A DNA stretch of 64,000 bases from Chitinophaga pinensis (GTDB lineage: Bacteria > Bacteroidota > Bacteroidia > Chitinophagales > CAIOSU01). The stretch lies in contig CAMDKI010000003.1 in NCBI GenBank assembly GCA_945901065.1, positions 62,001-126,000 on the forward strand, given 5' to 3'. Shown here piece after piece: positions 25,767 to 34,515 of the stretch. The notes under the pieces were generated by a model. The model made no database searches. It was not told the DNA's origin and saw nothing but the letters and a program-made list of their open reading frames with translations. Within the stretch, counting starts at the first letter, position 1. Each line of letters starts with the position of its first letter. Made by a program: the position numbers and the translations under genes.

Positions 25767-27005
25767 ATGAGCAAAGCGAGCACTACTTCGTACCCAAAGG
25801 ATAAGATTAAGATACTGTTGCTGGAAGGCATCAGCCAATCGGCTATTGATGAGTTTCACCGTGCAGGATACACCAACATTGAGGCTTTCCCGAAAGCGCT
25901 TGAAGAAGCCGAACTGGTTAAGAAGATAAAGGATGCGCACTTGTTAGGCATCCGCTCCAAATCGCAAATAAACGAGAAGGTAATCAATGCCGCCCAAAAG
26001 CTTTGGGGCATCGGGGCATTTTGCATCGGGGTAAACCAAATTGACCTAAAGGCCGCCACCAAAGCTGGCGTTACGGTGTTCAATTCGCCGTATAGCAACA
26101 CCCGCTCGGTGGCGGAGTTGGTTATTGCCGAAGCCATTATGCTCATACGCCGCATACCCGAGAAAAACGCCGCTGCCCATATTGGCGATTGGCTAAAGGA
26201 TGCCAAAGGCAGCTTTGAGTTGCGTGGCAAAACCTTGGGCATCATCGGCTACGGGCACATTGGCTCGCAGGTAAGTATCATGGCCGAGGCCATGGGCCTA
26301 AAAGTGCTGTACTATGATATAGAGCCAAAACTAGGCTTGGGCAATGCTACGGGCGTTCGCTCATTGAGCGATATGCTGAAGAAATCGGACATTGTTACAC
26401 TGCACGTACCGGGCGGTAGTGGCACCAAAAACCTGATGAGCGCTACTCGCATCAAACAAATGAAGAAAGGCAGCATATTGCTTAATCTTAGCCGTGGCGA
26501 TGTTGTCGATTTACTTGCTTTGAAAGAAGCCCTGGTAAGCGGCCATGTGGCAGGTGCTGGCGTGGATGTATTCCCTGTTGAGCCGGAAGGTAAAGGCCAG
26601 AAGTTTGAATCGCCGTTGCAAGGCTTACCAAACGTGATACTAACCCCACACATTGGCGGCAGCACCGAAGAGGCGCAAGTAAACATTGGTAGTGATGTAG
26701 CTGGAAAACTGATAAACCTATTGGATAGCGGCGCTACCGTGGGCAGCCACACCGTGCCACCACTGAGCCTACCGTTGCAAGAGGGCACCAACCGCCTGCT
26801 GCACATACACCACAACAAGCCGGGCGTGCTATCAGAGATAAATAGCATTATGGGTAAAATGGACGTGAACATTGCGGGCCAGTACCTAAAAACCAACGAC
26901 GACATTGGCTACGTAGTACTCGACATTGCCAAAGCCCCTTCTGCCGACATCCTTAAGGCCTTGCAAGACGTGAAGCACACTATAAGGGCTAGGGTGTTGT
27001 ATTGA
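25767..27005 (+). CDS. serA: D-3-phosphoglycerate dehydrogenase
   Basis: First step of serine synthesis: 3-phosphoglycerate to 3-phosphohydroxypyruvate with NAD. 412 residues with the substrate domain, the Rossmann fold (LGIIGYGHIGSQVS), the catalytic Arg in NLSRGDVVD, Glu in the PVEPEG region, His in LTPHIGGSTEEAQ, and a C-terminal ACT domain (about 340-412, HNKPGVLSEINSIM) used for serine feedback in the E. coli-type enzyme. Length matches that short form. serB and serC are not adjacent. Its downstream neighbour is the truncated rluF fragment. Confidence 0.95.
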   Translation: MSKASTTSYPKDKIKILLLEGISQSAIDEFHRAGYTNIEAFPKALEEAELVKKIKDAHLLGIRSKSQINEKVINAAQKLWGIGAFCIGVNQIDLKAATKAGVTVFNSPYSNTRSVAELVIAEAIMLIRRIPEKNAAAHIGDWLKDAKGSFELRGKTLGIIGYGHIGSQVSIMAEAMGLKVLYYDIEPKLGLGNATGVRSLSDMLKKSDIVTLHVPGGSGTKNLMSATRIKQMKKGSILLNLSRGDVVDLLALKEALVSGHVAGAGVDVFPVEPEGKGQKFESPLQGLPNVILTPHIGGSTEEAQVNIGSDVAGKLINLLDSGATVGSHTVPPLSLPLQEGTNRLLHIHHNKPGVLSEINSIMGKMDVNIAGQYLKTNDDIGYVVLDIAKAPSADILKALQDVKHTIRARVLY

Positions 27006-27048
27006 TTGGCGGATAAAAATCAGCTGATTCAAAAAGTAAAGATAAAGG

Positions 27049-27162
27049 ATGTCCAACCCACCCGAATCCATCAGCCTTAACAAGTACATCAGCAGCACGG
27101 GCTTTTGTAGCCGTTGTAAGGCAAAATTGCATATTAAATTTGTATGTTTATTAACTGACTAA
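27049..27162 (+). pseudogene. truncated 5' fragment of rluF
   Basis: ATG plus 36 codons. Codons 3-21 and two further bases (27055-27113) match codons 4-22 of the intact rluF (28172-28230) at 54 of 59 nt; all five differences are at third codon positions and synonymous. After CCG at 27113 the match ends abruptly and unrelated sequence runs to a stop at 27160. So the S4-domain start [14 protein letters not shown] is present but the rest of the gene is gone. It has a purine-rich stretch before the ATG (AAAGG), as for a real start. It is probably the old 5' end of rluF, or of a tandem copy, cut off by arrival of the RhuM-Fic gene. Confidence 0.85.
27114..27142 (+). promoter_or_regulatory. promoter of the RhuM-Fic gene at the insertion junction
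   Basis: TTG (27114-27116), 18-nt spacer, TAAATTTG (27135-27142). The TTG begins on the first base after the rluF homology ends, so the promoter arrived with, or was created by, the insertion. Confidence 0.7.
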
Positions 27163-27168
27163 GCAAGC

Positions 27169-28158
27169 ATGCCAACGGAACATATAGAAGAATATAATGA
27201 AAGTGGTGTTTCCTTAAGGGTAGGTATAGATACCGATACCGTATGGCTTTCTCAAGACCAGCTTGCGACCTTGTTTGAGCAAACAAAGCAAAATATCAGC
27301 CTCCACATAAGTAATATTTTTAATGAAAGAGAGTTAACAAAAGAGTCAACTGTCAAGGAAAGCTTGACAGTTAGAACGGAAGGAAATAGAACGGTAAGCA
27401 GGAAGGTAAAGTATTACAACCTTGATGTAATAATATCCGTTGGATATAGGGTTAAATCACAGAGGGGTACTAGCTTTAGAAGGTGGGCCACAAAAATACT
27501 TAATACATATCTTACCCAAAGAGTGCTTGTAAACGCAGGCTTGCAAGGCAATACTCATTTATTGCACTATCAACAACTGGTAAAAGCGATAACAACTGCC
27601 GCAAACACTGCCCGTTCAACCGCTTTAACTGGGGATGAGGCAGAGGGGATTTTGTTTGTGCTAGAGCAGTATGCATTTGCTTTAGATACGCTAGACAAAT
27701 ACGATCATCAACAACTAACCATAGAAGCTAAACCTTCTGAATACACTTGGGAGCTAACATATGAAGAAGGGCTAAAGCAAATAGCCGTATGGAAAAAAGC
27801 CCAAAATGCAGGTGCACTATTTGGCAATGAGAAAGATGATACTTTTAAAAGCTCGTTACGTTCGGTTTTTCAAGTCTTTAATGGTGAAGAACTGTATCCC
27901 AGTATAGAAGAAAAAGCAGCGAATTTGCTTTATTTTATTGTTAAGAACCACTCATTTTCTGATGGAAACAAACGTATAGGTGCAGGGTTGTTTATTTATT
28001 TTATGCAGAAAAACACTAAGCTATATAATAGGTTAGGAGAAAAACGCATCGCCGATAATGCTCTTGTTGCAATTACCATTATGATTGCAGAAAGTAAACC
28101 AGAAGAGAAAGATTTTATGATTAAGCTAGTAGTCAATCTAATAAACGCCAACAACTAG
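27169..28158 (+). CDS. RhuM-family protein with Doc/Fic-type C-terminal domain
   Basis: 329 residues. The N-terminal 120 or so match the virulence RhuM domain ([20 protein letters not shown], then [19 protein letters not shown]). The C-terminal part carries the Fic core HSFSDGNKR (261-269), which has Lys in place of the second Gly, as in Doc (HxFxDGNKR) rather than the classical HxFxxGNGR. Fic enzymes transfer AMP, Doc phosphorylates EF-Tu. No (S/T)xxxE(G/N) inhibitory helix was found and no antitoxin gene is adjacent. It lies between a broken and an intact rluF, so it is a recent arrival and possibly mobile. Confidence 0.85.
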   Translation: MPTEHIEEYNESGVSLRVGIDTDTVWLSQDQLATLFEQTKQNISLHISNIFNERELTKESTVKESLTVRTEGNRTVSRKVKYYNLDVIISVGYRVKSQRGTSFRRWATKILNTYLTQRVLVNAGLQGNTHLLHYQQLVKAITTAANTARSTALTGDEAEGILFVLEQYAFALDTLDKYDHQQLTIEAKPSEYTWELTYEEGLKQIAVWKKAQNAGALFGNEKDDTFKSSLRSVFQVFNGEELYPSIEEKAANLLYFIVKNHSFSDGNKRIGAGLFIYFMQKNTKLYNRLGEKRIADNALVAITIMIAESKPEEKDFMIKLVVNLINANN

Positions 28159-28162
28159 CCCC

Positions 28163-28924
28163 ATGCACGCCAACCCGCCCGAATCCATCAGCCTAAACAA
28201 GTACATCAGCAGCACGGGGTTTTGCAGTCGTCGCGAAGCGGATAAGTTGATTGCGGCGGGGCGGATAATGCTCAATGGTACGGTGGGTGCGCTGGGCAAT
28301 AGGGTACTACCAGGCGACGAGGTGACCGTGGATGGGAAACACATTAAAAGTGCCGAAAACGACGTATATATTGCTTTCAATAAACCTGTGGGCGTTACTT
28401 GCACCACTGAGACCAACATTAGGGGCAACATTATCACCTACATCAACCACCCCAAGCGCATTTTCCCCATCGGTAGGCTCGATAAGCCGTCGCAAGGCCT
28501 CATTTTCTTGACCAACGATGGCGACATTGTAAACAAGATATTGCGCGCGGGCAACAACCACGAAAAGGAATACATAGTAACGGTAAACAAACCCATCACC
28601 CCAGCCTTCATAAAAACCATGCAAAACGGGGTGCCCATATTGGATACCGTTACCCAAAAGTGCGAGGTAGAGAAGTTGAGCACCTTCGTGTTCCGCATTG
28701 TGCTTACGCAGGGCCTTAACCGCCAAATACGCCGCATGTGCGATTATCTGGATTACGAGGTGCGCAAGCTAGAGCGGGTGCGCATTATGAACATTACCTT
28801 GCAAGGAATTGCACCTGGCAAATGGCGCAACCTTACCCAAGAAGAACTGGCCTACATTAACCAACAAACAGCGGGCTCAATTAAAACCGAAGAAGCCTCG
28901 AAGTTGAACGATGACGAGGAATAA
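28163..28924 (+). CDS. rluF: 23S rRNA pseudouridine synthase RluF-like
   Basis: 253 residues. An N-terminal S4 RNA-binding domain ([20 protein letters not shown], to about 60) precedes the RsuA/RluB/E/F-type catalytic core, with the active-site Asp in [38 protein letters not shown] and LERVRI are further signatures that separate RluF/B from RluA. It modifies U2604-type positions in the large-subunit RNA. The start ATG is 4 nt past the RhuM-Fic stop, so it is now read from the same transcript. Its first 20 codons duplicate the fragment at 27049. Confidence 0.9.
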   Translation: MHANPPESISLNKYISSTGFCSRREADKLIAAGRIMLNGTVGALGNRVLPGDEVTVDGKHIKSAENDVYIAFNKPVGVTCTTETNIRGNIITYINHPKRIFPIGRLDKPSQGLIFLTNDGDIVNKILRAGNNHEKEYIVTVNKPITPAFIKTMQNGVPILDTVTQKCEVEKLSTFVFRIVLTQGLNRQIRRMCDYLDYEVRKLERVRIMNITLQGIAPGKWRNLTQEELAYINQQTAGSIKTEEASKLNDDEE

Positions 28925-28930
28925 ACTATG

Positions 28931-28949
28931 GTTGCGAGTTGCGGGTTGC
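28931..28949. repeat. degenerate tandem repeat, GTTGCGG word
   Basis: GTTGCGA-GTTGCGG-GTTGC in tandem just after rluF, a heptamer array of the same style as the other short repeats in this window. Confidence 0.5.
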
Positions 28950-29078
28950 CCGAATAGTGCGATGCAAATTCTACTAGCGACCTTTGCGTTTTCGTTTGCG
29001 TACGTTAGCTTATCTCGGCTCAGACGAGGCGGTTAAACCCAAACCAAGGTAAAATCTTTTTCCTATTCAAGGTTCAGA

Positions 29079-29543
29079 TTAATTACCACCGGCAAAAAAG
29101 CCACGCTCAGCCCAAGGAATCATGTAGATGATGATGGCTAATGCCACGGAGAACCAAATCGCAGCTTTACGGTGCTTGAAGATTGAGTTGGTGGCACGCT
29201 TACTAAGTATACGGCCCAAAGTGATGCACACAATGGCAATGATCATACCCACGGCATGTTCCATTACCCAAAAGCGCATGCCCGCATCTTTCATAATTTC
29301 GGCCATATCCTTGTTCTCCAATATGCTTTGTATGTAAGGGCTTATAAAATACAAGGCTATGCCCAGCAATAATTGAGTGTGGGCCAGGGCTAATAATATC
29401 ACGCCTATTTTATCGTCGGCTTTGGTAAAAGGCTTGCGGCCCAACCAACCCATCAGGGCTTTTACGATAGCTATAACCAGCAAGAGCAACACCGCATAGC
29501 GCAGGGTGCTGTGTAAGTGCAACAGGGGAGTATATGCGTTCAT
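29079..29543 (-). CDS. four-helix membrane protein, possible cytochrome b561-like
   Basis: 154 residues from the ATG at 29543 (MNAYTPLLHLHS). Four transmembrane segments carry His residues at the right depth for b-type heme: LLHLHSTLRYA, LAHTQLLLGIALY, and VMEHAVGMIIAI, plus FKHRKAAIWF. The pattern resembles small b-type cytochrome-like membrane proteins of Bacteroidota; I cannot name the family exactly. No electron-transfer gene is adjacent. Confidence 0.6.
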   Translation of the reverse strand: MNAYTPLLHLHSTLRYAVLLLLVIAIVKALMGWLGRKPFTKADDKIGVILLALAHTQLLLGIALYFISPYIQSILENKDMAEIMKDAGMRFWVMEHAVGMIIAIVCITLGRILSKRATNSIFKHRKAAIWFSVALAIIIYMIPWAERGFFAGGN

Positions 29544-29762
29544 GATAATAGTTTGTGGAGCTAAGTTAGGCAAAGTATAGTTAAACCAGAAGCGGCCATG
29601 TCTGCAACTACCGCTACATACGACCAACGTGGGGCCTAACTATTAGTTTACGAAGGCATGTAAAAAGCCAAATTCTTAACAGTAACCTAACACTCGATTG
29701 GTTCTTTTGTTAAATTTAGCATCAAGTTCGGTATTTGTTCATCTTTTATTCTCACAAAACCC

Positions 29763-31199
29763 ATGAAAAAGATTTCCTCGCTAGTGCTTTTTCTTGCCTT
29801 GTACCTTGGTACTTTTGCGCAAGGAGAGATTGTTTCCTATTACAAAATCAACACCCTCAATTTTGCCCAACTCGATTCTATCTTGAATATTTTTGGTGCA
29901 CAAGGCCTTATAGCACCTAACTACGAGCTGGATGTATACAAGGTGCTCTATAAAACCCCTTACCGCACCTTAAACAACCTGGTTACGGTAAGCGGCGCCA
30001 TGGTAGTGCCTAAAAATACGGAGTGCCCAGTGCCCATGGCGATGTACATGCATGGTACCGTGAGCGATAAAGTGGGAGTGCCATCATATGGCTCATCTGA
30101 GATGAACATTGGCATATTGTTCGGCATGCTTGGCAATATAGTGGTGTTGCCCGATTACTCAGGTCTCGGCGATAGCGACTCCTCGGTTATCATTCACCCA
30201 TACATCCATGCTTGGTCGCAAGCCAACGATGGCATTAACATGATTCGTGCAGGCCGCCATCTGGAAGATTCGCTGGGCATAACCGATAATGGCCAGTTGT
30301 TCATTTTCGGATACTCACAAGGTGGATTTGCAACCGCAGCAACGCTTCGCGAAATAGAAGCCAACTACGCCTCCGAGTTCAATGTAACCGCATCGGCCCC
30401 TATGAGCGGAGCATTTGACCTTAAAGGCGCTCAGAAGGACTTGATAATTTCTGATAGCGTATATGCCACCCCAGGCTATCTGCCTTTCATCATTTTGTCT
30501 TACCAATCTATATACGGCAACTTGTACGATAGTATACAGCAAGTGCTTAAAAGTCCTTATGACAGCACTATGCCTGCGTTGTTTTACTCAAAAAACTATG
30601 GAATAGGCTACATAAACGGCCAAGCTACACCAGTACCGAAAAACATGGTTCAAGATTCTACATTGGCTAGTTTTATTGCCGATAGTTTGCACCCGTTGAG
30701 GGTAGCTTTAGCGGAAAGCGACTTATTGGATTGGGCACCACAATCGCCGGTTAAGCTCTTTTATTGCGACCAAGATGAACAAGTAACATACCTAAACAGC
30801 GAAAACGCCTTCTCCAGTTGGACCGCCAACGGTGCGCCAAGCGTTGAAAAGCAAAACCTAGGCCCATACACCCACGGTGGTTGTGTGGAGTATGCCCTTA
30901 TCAACGGGTTGGCATATTTCAATTCGTTTAGGGCTCCTTGCGTAGGCATCACCGAAGCCAACAACCTTGAGCTAAGCGTTTACCCTAACCCAACTCGTGG
31001 TTTGGTAGTATTGCAAACCAAAGCCAAAGATGGCGGCAGCTTTAGTATTCAAAACCTATTGGGCCAACAAGTATATACTGGCACCTTAGAGCAAGGCTTG
31101 GCACAAACCATAGACCTATCCTACCTTACCCCTGGCACATACATAGTGCGCATGCAACAGGGCGAGCAGGTAAGCAGCGAAAAACTGATCATACAGTAA
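29763..31199 (+). CDS. T9SS-exported alpha/beta hydrolase (lipase-like)
   Basis: 478 residues. Signal peptide (about 1-19, FAQ), then an alpha/beta-hydrolase domain with the nucleophile elbow FGYSQGGFATA (GxSxG), Asp in YCDQDEQV and His in GPYTHGGCVEY completing a likely Ser-Asp-His triad. Early parts (VVLPDYSGLGDSDS) resemble secretory lipases. The C-terminal 75 residues are a type A T9SS sorting domain: SVYPNPTRG, FSIQNLLGQQVYTG, TPGTYIVRM, EKLIIQ. It should be secreted to the surface or outside and act on an ester. A strong terminator follows about 120 nt downstream. Confidence 0.85.
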   Translation: MKKISSLVLFLALYLGTFAQGEIVSYYKINTLNFAQLDSILNIFGAQGLIAPNYELDVYKVLYKTPYRTLNNLVTVSGAMVVPKNTECPVPMAMYMHGTVSDKVGVPSYGSSEMNIGILFGMLGNIVVLPDYSGLGDSDSSVIIHPYIHAWSQANDGINMIRAGRHLEDSLGITDNGQLFIFGYSQGGFATAATLREIEANYASEFNVTASAPMSGAFDLKGAQKDLIISDSVYATPGYLPFIILSYQSIYGNLYDSIQQVLKSPYDSTMPALFYSKNYGIGYINGQATPVPKNMVQDSTLASFIADSLHPLRVALAESDLLDWAPQSPVKLFYCDQDEQVTYLNSENAFSSWTANGAPSVEKQNLGPYTHGGCVEYALINGLAYFNSFRAPCVGITEANNLELSVYPNPTRGLVVLQTKAKDGGSFSIQNLLGQQVYTGTLEQGLAQTIDLSYLTPGTYIVRMQQGEQVSSEKLIIQ

Positions 31200-31212
31200 C
31201 GTATTTGAGACA

Positions 31213-31260
31213 ACGCCCCAAAGGGGCATAATAGTTATAGCCGGGGGAATCGCCCTCGGC
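31213..31260. repeat. paired-hairpin intergenic element
   Basis: Hairpin GCCCC-AAA-GGGGC (31215-31227) followed 13 nt later by a second 7-bp stem CCGGGGG/CCCTCGG (31241-31259). The pair resembles dispersed palindromic elements of Bacteroidota genomes; dispersion cannot be seen here. Confidence 0.45.
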
Positions 31261-31319
31261 ACAAAATGTGGGTTTTAATAGCATAACCCGTGAATACCTA
31301 AACCCAGTGACCACATAGT

Positions 31320-31357
31320 AGCCCTGGCCAAAGCAATTTGGCTAGGGCTTTTTGTTT
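31320..31357 (+). terminator. terminator after the T9SS hydrolase gene
   Basis: Arms 31320-31332 and 31337-31349 pair at 12 of 13 positions around GCAA, followed by TTTTTGTTT. Confidence 0.85.
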
Positions 31358-31440
31358 CGGCCTGAACCTTGATTAAGAAGAGGATTACTTGATTAGAAAA
31401 GGATTGCTACCCAATTCTAATCTTTATCATTTTTTGGAGC

Positions 31441-31472
31441 AGTCCATGGACCATCGTCTGTGGACCGTTGAC
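31441..31472. repeat. degenerate repeat, GTCCATGGACC word
   Basis: AGTCCATGGACCATCGTCTG then TGGACCGTTGAC: variants of an octamer GTCCAYGG on both strands. The same word occurs at 52915-52945. Confidence 0.5.
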
Positions 31473-31480
31473 TATTTCAG

Positions 31481-31488
31481 TATCTTTG
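31481..31488 (+). promoter_or_regulatory. -7 box upstream of the fused E1 gene
   Basis: TATCTTTG matches TAnnTTTG, 19 nt before the ATG at 31508. No TTG at the usual distance; one at 31468-31470 is too close. Confidence 0.45.
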
Positions 31489-31507
31489 CAATGAAAACCA
31501 TACCGCA

Positions 31508-33511
31508 ATGGCTAACACCACCGACACCCCTGCCATGATTTTTGAGCGCCGCCAGCTCAGCAACGAGCAATTGCGCCAGTTGTATTTGGCCATTAGCAAG
31601 CCCCGCCGCATTGAGGAGAAAATGCTCATCCTCTTGCGACAAGGCAAAGTGAGCAAATGGTTTAGTGGCATTGGGCAAGAAGCCATATCGGTAGGTGTTA
31701 CCCAGGCGCTAGAGCCTGATGAGTATATCCTGCCCTTACACCGCAACTTGGGGGTGTTTACGGCCCGCAATATGCCGCTGGGGCGATTGTTTGCGCAATG
31801 GCAGGGTAAAATGAGTGGGTTTAGTAAGGGCCGCGAGCGGTCGTTTCACTTTGGCAGCAACGAGCATCACATAGTGGGCATGATATCGCACCTTGGTCCG
31901 CAGCTTTGCGTGGCCGATGGTATTGCTCTTGCCAGTATATTGCAGAACCGCAAGAAGATATCGGTGGCCTTCACGGGTGATGGCGGTACTAGCGAGGGCG
32001 ACTTTCACGAAGCCCTAAACTTAGCGGCGGTTTGGAACCTGCCCGTTATATTCATTATCGAAAATAATGGTTACGGTCTATCAACGCCAACCAACGAACA
32101 ATATAAAGCGGAGAACCTAGTGAGCCGAGCACAAGGATACGGTATGAAGGGCAAGCGCATTGACGGCAATAACCTATTGGAGGTATACCATACCATAAAC
32201 GAGATAGCGCAAGACATACGCGAAACACCCGAACCGTGGTTGATAGAATGCATGACCTTTAGGATGCGCGGACACGAAGAAGCCAGTGGCGTAAAGTACG
32301 TGCCCAAGGAGCTGTTTGAGCTATGGCAGGTAAAAGACCCAGTGGAGAACTACCAAAACTGGCTGTTGGCCGAAGGGGTGATAGACGACGACTTTGTAGC
32401 CAATACGCGCAAGGCCATTGATGAGGAGATTGAGGAAGGCCTGAAACATGCCTTTGATGAACCCGAGGTAACGCCCAACACCGAAGCAGAACTGCACGAT
32501 ATATATGCACCCTACCATGCCGAACCGGTATCACCATACTCCGCCAAGCGCGAAATGCGTCTAGTAGATGCCGTGAGCGATGCCCTGCGCGAAGGCATGC
32601 GCAAGCACGACAACCTCGTAATCATGGGGCAAGATGTGGCCGAATATGGCGGCGTGTTTAAAATTACTGATGGCTTTGTAGCCGAATTTGGTAAGCACCG
32701 CGTGCGCAATACGCCCATTTGCGAAAGTGTAATATTGAGTGCTGGTCTGGGTATGAGCGTGGGCGGCATGAAATCGGTTATTGAGATGCAGTTTGCCGAT
32801 TTTGTAACCTCGGGTTTTAATGCCGTAGTAAACAACCTAGCTAAAAGCTATTGGCGCTGGGGCCAAAATGCCGATGTGGTAGTGCGTATGCCTAGCGGCG
32901 CTGGCGTGGGCGCTGGCCCATTCCACTCGCAGAGCAATGAGAGCTGGTTTGCACACACTCCCGGCTTAAAGGTGGTGTTTCCGAGCAACCCATACGATGC
33001 CAAGGGCTTGCTATTGGCTTCTATTGACGACCCGAACCCGGTAATATTCTTTGAGCACAAAGCGCTATACCGAAGCTTAAGCGGCGAGGTTCCAGAAGGA
33101 TACTATACCCTGCCCCTCGGCAAAGCCAAAGTAGTGCGCGAAGGCGAAGACCTTTCTATCATCACCTATGGCATGGGCGTGCATTGGGCGCTGGATGCGC
33201 TTAAGGAATACCCAGACATCAACGCTGAAATACTAGACCTACGCACCTTATTGCCGTTGGATTACGAGGCCATCAAAGCCACCGTAAAAAAGACTGGTAA
33301 AGCTATAGTGCTCTACGAAGACACCCTCACCGCCGGCATCGGCGCCGAAGTAGCTGCCTGGATAAGTGAGCATTGCTTCACCTACCTCGATGCTCCCGTA
33401 ATGCGCGAAGCCTCGCTGGACACGCCCGTACCTTTCGCCGTGGCGCTAGAGCAGAATTTTTTACCCAAGGATCGGTTTAAGGTGAAGTTGAAGGAGCTTG
33501 CTGAGTATTGA
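31508..33511 (+). CDS. fused 2-oxoacid dehydrogenase E1 (alpha and beta subunits)
   Basis: 667 residues. The N-terminal half is the thiamine-diphosphate alpha subunit (KWFSGIGQEAISVGV, TPP motif GDGGTSEGDFHEALNLAAVW to IIENNGYG), the C-terminal half the beta subunit (GQDVAEYGGVF, PICESVILSAGLGMSVGG, GAGPFHSQSNESWFAH, DLRTLLPLDYEAI). E1 decarboxylates a 2-oxoacid and acylates the lipoyl group of E2. Single-chain fusions like this are common in Bacteroidota and usually taken as the branched-chain 2-oxoacid dehydrogenase; a pyruvate dehydrogenase role is the alternative. E2 and E3 genes are not in the window. Confidence 0.9.
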   Translation: MANTTDTPAMIFERRQLSNEQLRQLYLAISKPRRIEEKMLILLRQGKVSKWFSGIGQEAISVGVTQALEPDEYILPLHRNLGVFTARNMPLGRLFAQWQGKMSGFSKGRERSFHFGSNEHHIVGMISHLGPQLCVADGIALASILQNRKKISVAFTGDGGTSEGDFHEALNLAAVWNLPVIFIIENNGYGLSTPTNEQYKAENLVSRAQGYGMKGKRIDGNNLLEVYHTINEIAQDIRETPEPWLIECMTFRMRGHEEASGVKYVPKELFELWQVKDPVENYQNWLLAEGVIDDDFVANTRKAIDEEIEEGLKHAFDEPEVTPNTEAELHDIYAPYHAEPVSPYSAKREMRLVDAVSDALREGMRKHDNLVIMGQDVAEYGGVFKITDGFVAEFGKHRVRNTPICESVILSAGLGMSVGGMKSVIEMQFADFVTSGFNAVVNNLAKSYWRWGQNADVVVRMPSGAGVGAGPFHSQSNESWFAHTPGLKVVFPSNPYDAKGLLLASIDDPNPVIFFEHKALYRSLSGEVPEGYYTLPLGKAKVVREGEDLSIITYGMGVHWALDALKEYPDINAEILDLRTLLPLDYEAIKATVKKTGKAIVLYEDTLTAGIGAEVAAWISEHCFTYLDAPVMREASLDTPVPFAVALEQNFLPKDRFKVKLKELAEY

Positions 33512-33666
33512 TAGCGAGGCTAAGCCTCATTGTTTCCGTGCTTCGCAGGCTCTGCCAGCGAAGATTGGTGCCAAACAAGCTACGGAGAACTTGATTTCTA
33601 GACTTCCAATTTCCAATTGTACGGCAAAACACCCATATTGCCGCAGCAATAACACCTACCCCAACA

Positions 33667-34503
33667 ATGCTACGTACCGGAAACTTGATTATTAATGGCC
33701 TGCACGGCAAACCCATAGTAATTGATGCCACCTATAACCAAACGGGCCGCCCGAAACCTGTGGTGGTGTTTTCGCATGGCTTTAAGGGGTTTAAAGATTG
33801 GGGGCACTTTAATTTGGTGGCCGAGGAGTTTGCGCGGGCAGGGTTTGTATTTGTTAAGTTCAATTTTAGCCACAACGGCACCACCCCCGAACAGCCCACC
33901 GACTTTGCTGATTTGGAAGCGTTTGGCCATAATAACTTTAGCATTGAGCTGGACGACCTCGGCACGGTGATAGATTGGACCCTAAGCAACCACACATTAT
34001 CCACCGAAATCGACCCTGAGCGACTAAATTTAATTGGGCACAGCCGTGGCGGCGGTATAACGATACTAAAGGCTGGCGAAGATGCGAGGGTAAAAAAGGT
34101 AGTTACTTGGGCATCGGTAGCCGAGTTTGGGCGTTTTTGGAGCCCCAAGGTATTAGCACAATGGAAAGCAGATGGGGTTATGTACATTGACAATAGCCGC
34201 ACCAACCAGCGGATGCCCATGTACTACAGCACTTACGAAAACTTTTATGCAAACGAGTCGCGGCTGGATATACCCGCAGCCATGGCGCGCTTAAGTATAC
34301 CCACTATGATAGTGCACGGCACCGATGATGGGGTAGTTGACTTTAGCGCTGCCGAAAAGCTGGTAGCCCTTAGCGCCAATGCTTCATTGCTACCCATACC
34401 CGGCGGCAACCACACCTTCAATGCGCGCCACCCTTATACAGAAACAACACTGCCCGAGCCTTCAGCTAGTGTGGTAAGGGCTACTTTAGGTTTTTTGGGG
34501 TAA
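33667..34503 (+). CDS. alpha/beta hydrolase (dienelactone hydrolase-like)
   Basis: 278 residues, no signal peptide. VVVFSHGFKGFKDWGHFN gives the oxyanion-hole HG, GHSRGGG the nucleophile Ser, VHGTDDGVVD the acid Asp, and PGGNHTFN the catalytic His. This is a standard serine hydrolase of the dienelactone hydrolase or acyl-esterase kind. Substrate unknown. It follows the fused E1 gene by 155 nt on the same strand. Confidence 0.8.
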   Translation: MLRTGNLIINGLHGKPIVIDATYNQTGRPKPVVVFSHGFKGFKDWGHFNLVAEEFARAGFVFVKFNFSHNGTTPEQPTDFADLEAFGHNNFSIELDDLGTVIDWTLSNHTLSTEIDPERLNLIGHSRGGGITILKAGEDARVKKVVTWASVAEFGRFWSPKVLAQWKADGVMYIDNSRTNQRMPMYYSTYENFYANESRLDIPAAMARLSIPTMIVHGTDDGVVDFSAAEKLVALSANASLLPIPGGNHTFNARHPYTETTLPEPSASVVRATLGFLG

Positions 34504-34515
34504 GGGTTAAAGAAA

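Larger units (their letters stand above)
31200..31507 (+). other. intergenic region before the fused E1 gene
   Basis: 308 nt holding a paired-hairpin element (31213-31260), the hydrolase terminator (31320-31357), a GTCCATGG-type repeat (31441-31472) and a -7 box (31481-31488). No protein gene is supported. Confidence 0.6.

Noticed and set aside
27055-28230. Target-site duplication made by a transposon at the rluF start
   Set aside because: The two copies differ at five synonymous sites, too many for a fresh duplication, and no transposase or terminal inverted repeats are found.
31491-31538. A 15-codon upstream frame (MKTIPQWLTPPTPLP) overlapping the start of the fused E1 gene, as a leader peptide
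   Set aside because: It begins only 3 nt after the -7 box, so its start codon probably precedes the transcription start; no terminator/antiterminator pair was found.
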